From assembly GCF_014109765.1 (NCBI RefSeq), contig NZ_CP059139.1, forward strand, positions 4,220,001-4,284,000: a stretch of 64,000 nucleotides of DNA, given 5' to 3'. Source of the DNA: Pseudomonas berkeleyensis. GTDB lineage: Bacteria; Pseudomonadota; Gammaproteobacteria; Pseudomonadales; Pseudomonadaceae. The translations under genes and the position numbers were made by a program. Within the stretch, counting starts at the first letter, position 1. Each line of letters opens with the position of its first letter. Shown here one piece after another: positions 55,058 through 63,730 of the stretch. Under the pieces are notes generated by a model. The model was not told the DNA's origin, ran no database searches, and saw nothing but the letters and a program-made list of their open reading frames with translations.

Positions 55058-57094
55058 CTATGCCTGCTCAACGTCCGGCTGCGCCGGCTTGGCCTCCGGC
55101 ACACGCCCCTGCAACAGACGCGACAGCACGTCCTGCACCACCGGGCTCTTGCCGACCACGCCCTCGATGGCCTTGCCCACCGACAGCGACTTGGCGAAGG
55201 AGTTGAAGAAGTCGCCCTCGCCGCCGACGATCTCGATCTTCGCCTTGGCCAGCGCGGTAGCCAACACCTCGGCCTGATCCTTGGCGATTTCCTTGTTCGC
55301 GGCGATGGCGGCCATGGCCTCCTCGAAGCTCTTCTCCAACTGCATGCGGAACTCTTCGTGCTGACGAGCATTGTCGCTGAGCGCGTCGAGAGCACCGAAC
55401 TTCTTGCCCAGACCTTCTGCCTCGGCGTTCAGACGCTCCAGCAGCACCTGGGCTTCGGCCATACCCAGATCCTGGGTGGCCTTGGCCTTGGCAGTACCGA
55501 GCTGCTCTTCGCCGCGAGCCTGGGCGCCGAGTTTTTCTTCCAACACCTTGGCGTCGGCCAGACCATCCTTTTCCTTGGCGGCAGCCTGCGCTTCGATCAC
55601 GCGGGCCTGGGCCAGACCTTTCTCCTGCTCGCCCTTGGCTTCGGCGATCAGACGCTCGGCCTGCACGCGAGCCTCGGCCAGACCTTCCTTCTCTTTCGCC
55701 GCGGCGGTGACTTCACGCACCCGCGCATCGGCCAGGCCCGGCGCGGCGCGCTCGGCTTCGATACCTTCGGCCAGTTTCTTCTTGGCCTCGGCACTCTTGG
55801 CTGCGGCTTCCAGCTCGGCCTGGGCCAGGTTGTTGATTTCCACTGCCTTGTGCTTGGAACGGGTTTCGTCGGCTTCGGCCTGCTTGACCTGGCGCACCAG
55901 CTCCTGCTCGGCTTCGGCCTGGGCGTTGAGCACGGTGACCTGCTTCAAACGCTCGGCCTCGGACACTTCACGCACTTCCTTGATGCGCTCTTCTTCCTGC
56001 GCCACGGTCTTCTCGACCGCAACACGCTCGCGCACCACGGCGGCGATGTTCTTGCGCTCTTCTTCAAGCGCCTTTTCCTTCTCGATGCGCTGCAGTTCGA
56101 CCTCGCGCTCGCGGGAGACCACTTCCAGATCCTTGGCGCGGGTGACTTTCTCCACTTCGATGACCACGGCACGCTGGCGGTTCTGCTGGGCCACCTCCAC
56201 TTCGCGCTGGTGGTTCTCAGCACGGATATCCAGTTCCTGCTGGGTCTGGATGCGTGCCTGCTCGGCCTTGAGGCGCTCTTCCTCACGCACCTTGAGGGTT
56301 TCCGCTTCCTCACGGGCACGGATGGTCTCGATCTCACGCTTCTGGCGCGCCTCGGCATCAGCCTGCTGACGCTCAAGCGACAGGGTCGCCTCGCGGGTTT
56401 CGACGTTCTTCTTCTTGATCGCCAGCTCTTCGTTGCGCTCCAGTTCGTTGGTGATGACGTTCTGTGCGGCGGTCAGCTCGGTGATCTTGCGGATACCCTC
56501 GGCGTCGAGGATGTTGCTCGGATCCAGGGAAGCCTTGGAGGTCTGCTCCAGGTAATCGATGGCCACGTCTTCGAGCACGTAACCATTGAGGTCGTTGCCG
56601 ATCACTTCGACGATGCGATCACGGAAGTCCTGGCGATTCTCGAACAGCTCGACGAAGTCGAACTGCTTACCGACGGTCTTCAGCGCTTCGGAGAACTTGG
56701 CGTTGAACAGCTCGTTGACCGCGCCGCGGTCGGAGGCTCGCTCGACGCCGATGGCCTTGGCCACCTTGAGCACGTCTTCCTGGGTTTCGTTGACGCGCAG
56801 GTAGAAGGCCACGGTGATGTCGGCGCGCATGTTGTCGCGGCAGATCAGACCGTCCTTGGCGCGGCGGTCGACCTCCAGGGTGATCAGGGAGATCTTCATG
56901 AACTCCTTGAGGTGGATCACCGGGTACACCAGCGAGCCGGTGAAGTGCACCTTGGGCGTCGAACTCATGTCGTTGACGATCAGCGCGGTGCCTTGCGGAA
57001 CCTTGATGTAGAAGGCCTTGAACAGGGCGATCAAGGCAATCACGAAGAGGACGACCAGCCCTGCCCCGACGATGAAGGGAATCAGGTTTTCCAT
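55058..57094 (-). CDS. yqiK: Flotillin-like SPFH/Band 7 membrane protein (YqiK-type)
   Basis: A 678-residue flotillin. An N-terminal membrane helix (residues 5-27) is followed by an SPFH/Band 7 domain (about 28-210, VPQGTALIVNDM and VDRRAKDGLICRDNMRADI). A very long Glu/Ala/Lys/Arg coiled coil spans about 215-590 and includes imperfect tandem repeats of the type AAKEKEGLAEARVQAE. A Gly-containing C-terminal segment (GGEGDFFNSFAKSLSVGKA) follows. It resembles E. coli YqiK; yqiJ lies 83 bases upstream as in E. coli. Such proteins organise membrane microdomains. It is longer than classical flotillins, mostly in the coiled coil. Confidence 0.92.
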   Translation of the reverse strand: MENLIPFIVGAGLVVLFVIALIALFKAFYIKVPQGTALIVNDMSSTPKVHFTGSLVYPVIHLKEFMKISLITLEVDRRAKDGLICRDNMRADITVAFYLRVNETQEDVLKVAKAIGVERASDRGAVNELFNAKFSEALKTVGKQFDFVELFENRQDFRDRIVEVIGNDLNGYVLEDVAIDYLEQTSKASLDPSNILDAEGIRKITELTAAQNVITNELERNEELAIKKKNVETREATLSLERQQADAEARQKREIETIRAREEAETLKVREEERLKAEQARIQTQQELDIRAENHQREVEVAQQNRQRAVVIEVEKVTRAKDLEVVSREREVELQRIEKEKALEEERKNIAAVVRERVAVEKTVAQEEERIKEVREVSEAERLKQVTVLNAQAEAEQELVRQVKQAEADETRSKHKAVEINNLAQAELEAAAKSAEAKKKLAEGIEAERAAPGLADARVREVTAAAKEKEGLAEARVQAERLIAEAKGEQEKGLAQARVIEAQAAAKEKDGLADAKVLEEKLGAQARGEEQLGTAKAKATQDLGMAEAQVLLERLNAEAEGLGKKFGALDALSDNARQHEEFRMQLEKSFEEAMAAIAANKEIAKDQAEVLATALAKAKIEIVGGEGDFFNSFAKSLSVGKAIEGVVGKSPVVQDVLSRLLQGRVPEAKPAQPDVEQA

Positions 57095-57177
57095 TACAGC
57101 TTTACTCCTTTGCTAATTGTGCAGGCAGGTTCGGCAATGCCTAGCGTGCCAGCCCTCTGTTACGTACGGATTGTCGG

Positions 57178-57819
57178 CTAGACGCCTCGAAACTCTTCTT
57201 CGGTGATGACCCGGTAGGCATGCTCGGCGGCCAGGTATTCCAGCAGCACCACGCGGTCGCCACGCTTGAAGCCCGATGCCTCATCGGCGCGAACCCGCAG
57301 GATCAGACCAGCGCCGCCATCCTCCAGCACCGCTTCGCCATGGCTGGCCGTGACGCGACCACTGCGAACGACGGCCACCTGACCCAGCACCGACTTGCTG
57401 CTGATCGCTTCGACCTTGTGAAACAGCGGGCGCAGCGGTCGGCAGATTACCGCACACAGTGGCGCAGCCAGGACGAAGGCGCCGGCGATGACCAGCAACC
57501 CAAGCGGATAGCGCAAGATTCCCAGCGGCAGGTGACGCAGCAACCAAAGCTCGATGAAGTAGCAGACGAACCAGGCGAAGAAGAACAGCAACGTCAGCAC
57601 CAGTGTGACCGGCACGCCGTCGAGCTTGAACTTGTAGAGCAGGCCAGCGAGCCCTTCGGTCTGGCCGCTGCCTTCCATCATCGAGTCGGCCTCGACGTCG
57701 AGCAGGTCGACTTCGAGCAAGCCGGCCGCAACGACCAACCAGTAGATGACCGCCACGCACAGCAGGAAGCTGTAGATGGCAGTGGGAAATGACAGCGAAG
57801 TCTGCAGGAAGAGTTCCAT
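57178..57819 (-). CDS. yqiJ: YqiJ-type membrane protein with OB-fold (NfeD-like)
   Basis: A 213-residue inner-membrane protein with hydrophobic segments at about 10-35, 70-95 and 105-128, and a C-terminal soluble OB-fold domain (about 140-205, LGQVAVVRSGRVTASHGEAV), matching the YqiJ/NfeD1b partner of flotillins. NfeD-like proteins are habitually encoded next to SPFH proteins and bind them. It lies between pspA and yqiK. A GC hairpin stands just before its ribosome-binding region. Confidence 0.9.
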   Translation of the reverse strand: MELFLQTSLSFPTAIYSFLLCVAVIYWLVVAAGLLEVDLLDVEADSMMEGSGQTEGLAGLLYKFKLDGVPVTLVLTLLFFFAWFVCYFIELWLLRHLPLGILRYPLGLLVIAGAFVLAAPLCAVICRPLRPLFHKVEAISSKSVLGQVAVVRSGRVTASHGEAVLEDGGAGLILRVRADEASGFKRGDRVVLLEYLAAEHAYRVITEEEFRGV

Positions 57820-57843
57820 TTTTTCCTTTCCCGAATCAGGGAA

Positions 57844-57863
57844 ACGGGGCGCGAACGCCCCGT
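57844..57863. promoter_or_regulatory. Hairpin between pspA and yqiJ
   Basis: An 8-bp stem ACGGGGCG, loop CGAA, CGCCCCGT is followed on the minus strand by TTTCCC only. It may be a partial terminator or a processing/stabilising element lowering yqiJK expression relative to yjfI-pspA. Confidence 0.5.
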
Positions 57864-57879
57864 GTTATTCACAGCGAGG

Positions 57880-58575
57880 TCAGGACTTGGACTTGTCCTT
57901 CAGGCGTGCCAGCACACTGTCCGCACTGGCGTTGTCGGCCTTGATGCCAGCAGCACGCAGCTTGGCTTCCAGCGAATCATCCGGCGCGCTGGTGGCAGCC
58001 AGTTCGGCCGAAGCCTCCATCTTCGCCGCGCGCTCGGCCTGCTTCTGCTTGATGCGCTCGAGCGACTCGACCGCCGTCTGCAACTTGGCCTGCGAACCAC
58101 CATAGCGCTGTGCTACGGCCATCTGCGCCTTCTGCACGCTTTCGGTGGCCTTGACCGTATCCACCTGCTGCTTGAGGCGCTTGATGTTGCCCTCGGCCTG
58201 GGTCACGGCCTTGCGCAGTTGCGCCACGCTGGCGGCGAAACCCTCGGCCTGTTCACGCTCGCTGGCCTGCTCGACTTCCAGGTTGGCGATCTTCTCGGCG
58301 ACTTCCTTGGCCAAGGTTTCGTTGCCCGCATCCAGCGCCTTGAGCGCGTACTGTTCGTACTCGGCGATGCTCGCCGCGCTCTTGTTGGCCTTGTCGCTGG
58401 CCAGCTTCTGCTTGGCCATGATCTCGGCCAGGGCTTCCTTAGACTTGCGCAGCTCGACATCGGCGTCGCGGATTTCCTGATCGAGGATACGCAGGGCCTG
58501 GCTATCGACCACTGCCTCACCCACTTCGTTGGCACCGCCACGCAGCGCCGTCAGCAATTTGCTCCAGACATTCAT
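57880..58575 (-). CDS. PspA/IM30 family membrane-remodelling protein (YjfJ-like)
   Basis: A 231-residue protein, nearly all helical, of the PspA/Vipp1 family, bacterial relatives of ESCRT-III. It begins MNVWSKLLTALRGGANEVGE, the amphipathic helix that docks to stressed membranes, then has the long coiled-coil hairpin (about 30-170). The C-terminal domain (KLRAAGIKADNASADSVLARLK) is the shorter one seen in the YjfJ branch rather than classical PspA. No pspF or pspBC lies nearby, so control differs from the classical Psp response. yjfI lies 14 bases upstream. Confidence 0.92.
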   Translation of the reverse strand: MNVWSKLLTALRGGANEVGEAVVDSQALRILDQEIRDADVELRKSKEALAEIMAKQKLASDKANKSAASIAEYEQYALKALDAGNETLAKEVAEKIANLEVEQASEREQAEGFAASVAQLRKAVTQAEGNIKRLKQQVDTVKATESVQKAQMAVAQRYGGSQAKLQTAVESLERIKQKQAERAAKMEASAELAATSAPDDSLEAKLRAAGIKADNASADSVLARLKDKSKS

Positions 58576-58589
58576 CGTCTTATCTCCTC

Positions 58590-59210
58590 TCAGGCGCTGG
58601 TCTTGAGGAAGCCTTCATAGGCTTCGGTGGCCTTGATCACGTTGTCCGCCAGCAGTTCGATCTCGAACACCACGTCGGACAGTGTCGACGACGAGCTAAG
58701 CGCGCCGAACATGATGTAGCTATCGCTACCGTCGGCCGAGCGTTCCAGGCCGATGGACGACAGCGGAAACAGCTTGTGGGTACGCAGCACTTCTTCGTTG
58801 AACGCGGCGATATCCGTGACATCGGCAGCCGGCCAGAGCAGCGCCTCGACGACGATCTGCTCACCGAATACGGCGATGAACAACGGCAGCTCGCCGTACT
58901 CGCGCATGGTGACATGCAAACTGGCATCGGCACCCTGAAGCAATTCGATGCCGGCCTGCCCGCTTTGGAACAGTTCCGTTGCCGCCAACGCTTCACTCAG
59001 CGCCTGGGCGGTCCAAACCTGCGGCATGCTCATACCTTCCTCCTTTTCCATCGAAGCCAGCGACAACTGAGGCTGGCGCAGTTTGCGCTCGAACGCGAGC
59101 AACAGCGGCGCGTGCTCGGGCAAGATCCAGACTTCCTTCTTCACCAACCCCTGCTCCCGCAGGCGCTGACGATAAAGACGCTGGTAATGGGCTGATGATT
59201 TATTGTCCAT
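58590..59210 (-). CDS. DUF2170 protein (YjfI-like)
   Basis: A 206-residue protein. Residues about 65-200 form the DUF2170 domain (PLFIAVFGEQIVVEALLWP, SYIMFGALSSSSTLSDVVFE), the family encoded next to pspA-like yjfJ in E. coli. Residues 1-55 are a basic, Arg-rich extension (HYQRLYRQRLREQGLVKKEV) that looks like a possible ribbon-helix-helix-type DNA-binding element; this is my reading, not a known property. It is the first gene of the block and sits directly behind a tandem palindrome, so autoregulation is conceivable. Confidence 0.85.
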   Translation of the reverse strand: MDNKSSAHYQRLYRQRLREQGLVKKEVWILPEHAPLLLAFERKLRQPQLSLASMEKEEGMSMPQVWTAQALSEALAATELFQSGQAGIELLQGADASLHVTMREYGELPLFIAVFGEQIVVEALLWPAADVTDIAAFNEEVLRTHKLFPLSSIGLERSADGSDSYIMFGALSSSSTLSDVVFEIELLADNVIKATEAYEGFLKTSA

Positions 59211-59549
59211 GAAGAGCAGCCTAGATCCTCACATGTAATAACGCAACACATCACATGTGATGAATTTCATACCATTCGTCGAAATATCGGACAGTACTCA
59301 TCCACGACCACGAAGCGGCCGGCGAGACAGAGGGGCTTTGAAGGAAAGGACAAGAAGGGAAAGCCATCCATGCGATCTGACCAAGCGCATCCATTCGCCT
59401 GGGCGAATTAAACCGCAGCACGCCTGCCGTTGCACGCCGAAAAGCGCCAACCCCTTCGCACTTGGGTCGTTTGCCACTACACGAGCAAACGTGGCCAGGC
59501 CTCCATCAATGCAATAGGCTTGCTGCCGTCCACAGCTACAGGAGTCATC
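59211..59549. other. Divergent intergenic region between yjfI and the CoA transferase
   Basis: These 339 bases hold promoters for both directions. Next to yjfI lies the tandem palindrome (59229-59262). The part near the CoA transferase contains a CAGGAGTCATC ribosome site before 59550 but no clear -35/-10 pair. An in-frame extension of the CoA transferase frame up to 59430 has no family similarity and is rejected as coding. Confidence 0.5.
59229..59262. promoter_or_regulatory. Tandem TCACATGTRA palindromic operator candidate before yjfI
   Basis: CATCACATGTGATG (59249-59262) is a perfect 14-base palindrome. A second, imperfect copy TCACATGTAA starts at 59229, exactly 22 bases (about two helical turns) from the TCACATGTGA core at 59251. 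Both lie within the 55 bases before the yjfI start, a typical place for repressor or activator dimers binding on the same DNA face. The regulator is not identified. Confidence 0.6.
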
Positions 59550-60749
59550 ATGAGCACACCCAGCAAACCCCTGTCCGGCCTGAAAGTGATCGAACTCGGC
59601 AGCCTGATCGCCGGCCCGTTCGCCTCACGCATCTGCGCCGAGTTCGGCGCCGAGGTGATCAAGGTGGAATCTCCCGACGGCGGCGATCCACTGCGTAAAT
59701 GGCGCAAGCTCTACGAAGGCACCTCGCTGTGGTGGTTCGTGCAGGCGCGCAACAAGCGCTCGATCACCCTCAATCTCAAGCATGAAGCCGGCCGCGAGGT
59801 ACTGCGCAAATTGCTGACAGAGGCAGACATCCTGATCGAGAACTTCCGCCCCGGCGTACTGGAAAAACTCGGTTTCGACTGGCAGACCCTGCACGCACTC
59901 AATCCCAAACTGGTGATGGTGCGCCTCTCCGGCTTCGGCCAGAGCGGCCCGATGAAGGAGCAACCCGGTTTCGGCGCCGTCGGTGAATCCATGGGCGGAC
60001 TGCGCTACATCACCGGCTTCGAGGATCGCCCACCAGTGCGCACCGGCATCAGTATCGGCGACTCCATCGCCGCCCTCTGGGGCGTGATCGGCGCACTAAT
60101 GGCGCTGCGCCAGCGCGAGGTCAACGGCGGCAGCGGCCAGGTCGTGGACGTAGCCCTGTACGAGGCGGTGTTCGCCATGATGGAGTCGATGGTGCCGGAG
60201 TTCGATGTGTTCGGTTTCATCCGTGAGCGCAGCGGCAACATCATGCCCGGCATCACGCCCTCCTCCATCCACACCACGGCCGACAACAAGCACATCCAGA
60301 TCGGCGCCAACGGCGATGCTATCTTCAAGCGCTTCATGCAGGCGATCGACCGCGAAGACCTGGCCAACGACCCGACCTTGAGCAGCAATGACGGACGCGA
60401 CGCACGCCGTGGCGAACTGTACGAAGTGATCGACCGCTGGGCGGCAAGCCTGCCACTGAACGAAGTGGAAAACCTGCTGCGCCAGGCGGAGGTTCCCGCC
60501 AGCCGCATCTACTCGGCCGAGGACATGTTCAGCGATCCACAGTATCTCGCCCGAGAGATGTTCCTCTCAGCCAAACTGCCGGATGGCAAGGCGTTCAAGA
60601 TGCCGGGCATCATACCCAAGCTATCGGAGACGCCGGGCAGCGTCGACTGGGTAGGCCCGGAACTGGGCGAACACAACGAAGAAGTTCTGGGCGGGCTCGG
60701 CTACAGCACCGAACAAATTGCCGCGCTGCGCGCAGACGGCGCGCTCTAG
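59550..60749 (+). CDS. CaiB/BaiF family acyl-CoA transferase (class III)
   Basis: A 399-residue class III CoA transferase. Family features are the opening LSGLKVIELGSLIAGPFASR, GAEVIKVESPDGGDPLR, ADILIENFRPGVLEKLGFD, RLSGFGQSGP and a conserved Asp in the GISIGDSIAALWG segment that serves as the CoA-ester-forming residue in this family. Donor and acceptor acids cannot be inferred; common substrates are oxalate, succinate, carnitine and related acids. The start at 59550 has CAGGAGTCATC upstream. It is a single gene ending in a bidirectional terminator shared with thrC. Confidence 0.93.
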   Translation: MSTPSKPLSGLKVIELGSLIAGPFASRICAEFGAEVIKVESPDGGDPLRKWRKLYEGTSLWWFVQARNKRSITLNLKHEAGREVLRKLLTEADILIENFRPGVLEKLGFDWQTLHALNPKLVMVRLSGFGQSGPMKEQPGFGAVGESMGGLRYITGFEDRPPVRTGISIGDSIAALWGVIGALMALRQREVNGGSGQVVDVALYEAVFAMMESMVPEFDVFGFIRERSGNIMPGITPSSIHTTADNKHIQIGANGDAIFKRFMQAIDREDLANDPTLSSNDGRDARRGELYEVIDRWAASLPLNEVENLLRQAEVPASRIYSAEDMFSDPQYLAREMFLSAKLPDGKAFKMPGIIPKLSETPGSVDWVGPELGEHNEEVLGGLGYSTEQIAALRADGAL

Positions 60750-60797
60750 GATTCCACTCCCGGATATCATTCGACTCACGCCAGTTTGCAGATATGA

Positions 60798-60831
60798 AAA
60801 GGCCGCAGGAGCTTGCACTCCTGCGGCCTTT
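60798..60831. terminator. Bidirectional terminator between the CoA transferase and thrC
   Basis: A 14-bp perfect stem (AAAGGCCGCAGGAG, loop CTTGCA, complement) ends in TTT on both strands, about 50 bases after the CoA transferase stop and 20 bases after the thrC stop. Confidence 0.9.
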
Positions 60832-60852
60832 CACTTTCGGCTTAGCGCGGTA

Positions 60853-62262
60853 TCAGAGCGGCTTGCCGCGATTGCCGTGAGCCGCGACGAATTGCTGTAC
60901 GGCCTTCAGATCATTGGCCAGCACCGTGCAACGCTCTTCGCGCTCGAACAGATCGGTCAGGTGAGCCGGCAACGCCGGAACGGCGTCGATACCAGCCTTT
61001 TCCACCGCCTCGGGGAATTTGACCGGATGCGCGGTTCCCAGCACCACCATCGGCGTCGCCAAGCTGCGGCGGCATTCACGCGCGGCGCGCACACCGATGG
61101 CTGTGTGCGGATCGAGCAACTCGCCGCATTCCTTGTACACCTCGGTGATGGTCTCGCAGGTCTGCTCGTCATTCACCGCCAGCGAATCGAACAACTTGCG
61201 CGCCTCGACCCAGCGATCTCCCTCGACACTGAAACCGCCGCCCTGCTTGAAGCTATCCATCAGGCTGGCGATGGCAGCACCATTGCGACCGTGCAGATCG
61301 AACAGCAGACGCTCGAAGTTGGACGACACCATGATATCCATCGACGGCGACAGGGTCGGGTGCAGGGTTTCTTTCACATACTGATTGCCGCTCATGAAGC
61401 GATGCAGGATGTCGTTGCGATTGGTGGCAACGATCAGTTGGCTGACCGGCAAGCCCATGTTGCGCGCCAGGTAACCGGCGAAGATGTCGCCGAAGTTGCC
61501 GGTCGGCACCGAGAAGGCAATGGAACGCGCCGGCGCACCGAGCTGCAGCGCAGCGTGGAAGTAGTAGACGATCTGGGCCATGATCCGCGCCCAGTTGATC
61601 GAGTTGACCGCTACCAGACGCGTGCCCTTGAGGAAGCCCTGGTCGGCGAAGCTGGCCTTGACCATTTCCTGGCAGTCGTCGAAGTTGCCTTCGATGGCGA
61701 TGTTGTGGATGTTCTCACCGAGAATGGTGGTCATCTGCCGACGCTGCACCTCGGACACACGGTTGTGCGGGTGCATGATGAAGATGTCGACGTTGTCGCA
61801 GGCCTTGCAGCCTTCGATGGCCGCCGAGCCCGTGTCGCCGGAAGTAGCCCCCATGATCACCACGCGCTCGCCGCGCTTGGCCAGCACATGATCGAGCAGG
61901 CGACCGAGCAGTTGCAGGGCGAAGTCCTTGAACGCCAGAGTCGGGCCGTGGAACAGCTCCAACACCCACTCGTTGCCGTTCAGCTGACGCAGTGGCGCCA
62001 CGGCGTTGTGGGCGAACACGCCGTAGGTTTCTTCGAGGATCTTCTTGAAATCAGCATCGGAGATGCTGCCGGCAACGAACGGGCGCATCACCCGGAAGGC
62101 CAGCTCGTGATACGGCAGACCCGCCCAGGAAGCGATTTCCTCGACGGTGAAGCGCGGCAGATTCTCCGGCACGTAGAGGCCGCCATCGCTGGCCAGGCCA
62201 GCCAGCAGCACATCTTCGAAATTCAGGGCCGGCGCCTGGCCGCGGGTACTGATATAGCGCAT
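60853..62262 (-). CDS. thrC: Threonine synthase
   Basis: A 469-residue PLP enzyme converting O-phosphohomoserine to threonine. The N-terminal YISTRGQAPALNFEDVLLAG and the PLP-binding FHGPTLAFKDFALQ (Lys112) are typical, as is GATSGDTGSAAIEG, which binds the cofactor phosphate. Length is normal for the enterobacterial/Pseudomonas type. It follows hom with a 57-base gap, forming the hom-thrC operon known across Pseudomonas. Confidence 0.98.
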   Translation of the reverse strand: MRYISTRGQAPALNFEDVLLAGLASDGGLYVPENLPRFTVEEIASWAGLPYHELAFRVMRPFVAGSISDADFKKILEETYGVFAHNAVAPLRQLNGNEWVLELFHGPTLAFKDFALQLLGRLLDHVLAKRGERVVIMGATSGDTGSAAIEGCKACDNVDIFIMHPHNRVSEVQRRQMTTILGENIHNIAIEGNFDDCQEMVKASFADQGFLKGTRLVAVNSINWARIMAQIVYYFHAALQLGAPARSIAFSVPTGNFGDIFAGYLARNMGLPVSQLIVATNRNDILHRFMSGNQYVKETLHPTLSPSMDIMVSSNFERLLFDLHGRNGAAIASLMDSFKQGGGFSVEGDRWVEARKLFDSLAVNDEQTCETITEVYKECGELLDPHTAIGVRAARECRRSLATPMVVLGTAHPVKFPEAVEKAGIDAVPALPAHLTDLFEREERCTVLANDLKAVQQFVAAHGNRGKPL

Positions 62263-62319
62263 GGGATAAACCTTCGTTCGACTGCACCCACAGGCCTGCG
62301 CCTGCGGGTGGACACGGGA

Positions 62320-63624
62320 TTAGTTGAGCTGTTCGACGCGCAGACGCATGACCGGCGAGGTCACGCCATCCAGCGCTTCCATGGCGGCAATGGCTTCGAT
62401 GATACGCGCCTCGACCACACGATGGGTCACGAGGATCATCGGCACCAGGCCATCCTGCTCCTCGGCCTCCTTCTGCATGATCGACTCGATGTTGATGCCA
62501 CGCTCGGAGAGGATGCTCGCCACCTGGGCCAGCACACCCGGGTGATCCTTGGCCTGGATACGCAGGTAATAGGCGCTCTCGCACTCGGCGATCGGCAGAA
62601 TCGGGTGATCGGACAGCGAGTCCGGCTGGAAAGCCAGGTGCGGCACGCGATTGGTCGGATCAGTAGTCAGCGCACGCACCACATCCACCAAGTCAGCCAC
62701 CACTGCCGAGGCAGTCGGCTCCATGCCGGCACCAGCGCCGTAATACAGCGTGCTGCCAACCGCATCGCCATTGACCATCACCGCATTCATCACGCCATTG
62801 ACGTTGGCGATCAGGCGGTCGGCCGGGATCAGCGTCGGGTGCACGCGCAGCTCGATACCGACCTCGGTACGACGAGCGACGCCCAGGTGCTTGATGCGAT
62901 AACCCAGCGCCTCGGCATAGTTCACGTCGGCGGTGGTCAGCTTGGTGATGCCTTCGGTGTAAGCCTTGTCGAATTGCAGCGGAATACCGAAGGCGATGGA
63001 GGCCAGGATGGTCAGCTTGTGCGCGGCATCGATACCCTCGACATCGAAGGTCGGATCGGCTTCGGCATAACCCAGCGCCTGCGCTTCCTTGAGCACGTCC
63101 TCGAAGGCACGGCCCTTCTCGCGCATTTCGGTGAGAATGAAGTTACCGGTGCCGTTGATGATGCCGGCCAGCCAGTTGATGCGGTTGGCAGCCAGACCTT
63201 CGCGGATCGCCTTGATCACCGGAATACCGCCAGCCACGGCAGCTTCGAAGGCGACGATAACGCCCTTCTCACGCGCCTTGGCGAAGATCTCGTTACCGTG
63301 CACCGCGATCAGCGCCTTGTTGGCGGTGACCACGTGCTTGCCATTCTCGATAGCCTTGAGCACCAACTCCTTGGCCAGGGTATAGCCGCCGATCAGCTCG
63401 ATGACGATGTCGATCTCAGGATTGTTGACCAGTTCGAAGACATCGCTGGTCATGGCAATGCCGGTGGTGTCGTACTGCGGCTTGGGCGAACGAATGGCGA
63501 TCTGGGCAATCTCAATGCCGCGACCGGCGCGCCGAGTAATCTCCTCGGCATTGCGCTTGAGTACATTCAAAGTACCGCCACCGACGGTGCCCAACCCACA
63601 GATGCCCACTTTGACCGGCTTCAC
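62320..63624 (-). CDS. hom: Homoserine dehydrogenase
   Basis: A 434-residue enzyme reducing aspartate semialdehyde to homoserine. The N-terminal NAD(P) fold VGICGLGTVGGG (Gly10, Gly12, Gly15), the catalytic core ADPTFDVEGIDAAHKL, and a C-terminal ACT domain (about 350-430, YYLRIQAKDHPGVLAQ) for threonine feedback are visible. I choose the GTG at 63624 (protein MKPVKVGICG, as in P. aeruginosa) with GGGGAATTGA before it; a TTG two codons upstream is less likely. It is co-transcribed with thrC. The usual neighbour dsbC is not visible before the window ends; a MITE-like element lies upstream. Confidence 0.97.
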   Translation of the reverse strand: MKPVKVGICGLGTVGGGTLNVLKRNAEEITRRAGRGIEIAQIAIRSPKPQYDTTGIAMTSDVFELVNNPEIDIVIELIGGYTLAKELVLKAIENGKHVVTANKALIAVHGNEIFAKAREKGVIVAFEAAVAGGIPVIKAIREGLAANRINWLAGIINGTGNFILTEMREKGRAFEDVLKEAQALGYAEADPTFDVEGIDAAHKLTILASIAFGIPLQFDKAYTEGITKLTTADVNYAEALGYRIKHLGVARRTEVGIELRVHPTLIPADRLIANVNGVMNAVMVNGDAVGSTLYYGAGAGMEPTASAVVADLVDVVRALTTDPTNRVPHLAFQPDSLSDHPILPIAECESAYYLRIQAKDHPGVLAQVASILSERGINIESIMQKEAEEQDGLVPMILVTHRVVEARIIEAIAAMEALDGVTSPVMRLRVEQLN

Positions 63625-63730
63625 ACTCAATTCCCCATCAGCACTGCACGAAACGGCCGGAGCAAGCCCCGGCCGCAGATAAAGAGCCGCACCTTACGAA
63701 GCGGCTGTTTGTTAGTCAATCCACGGCTCA

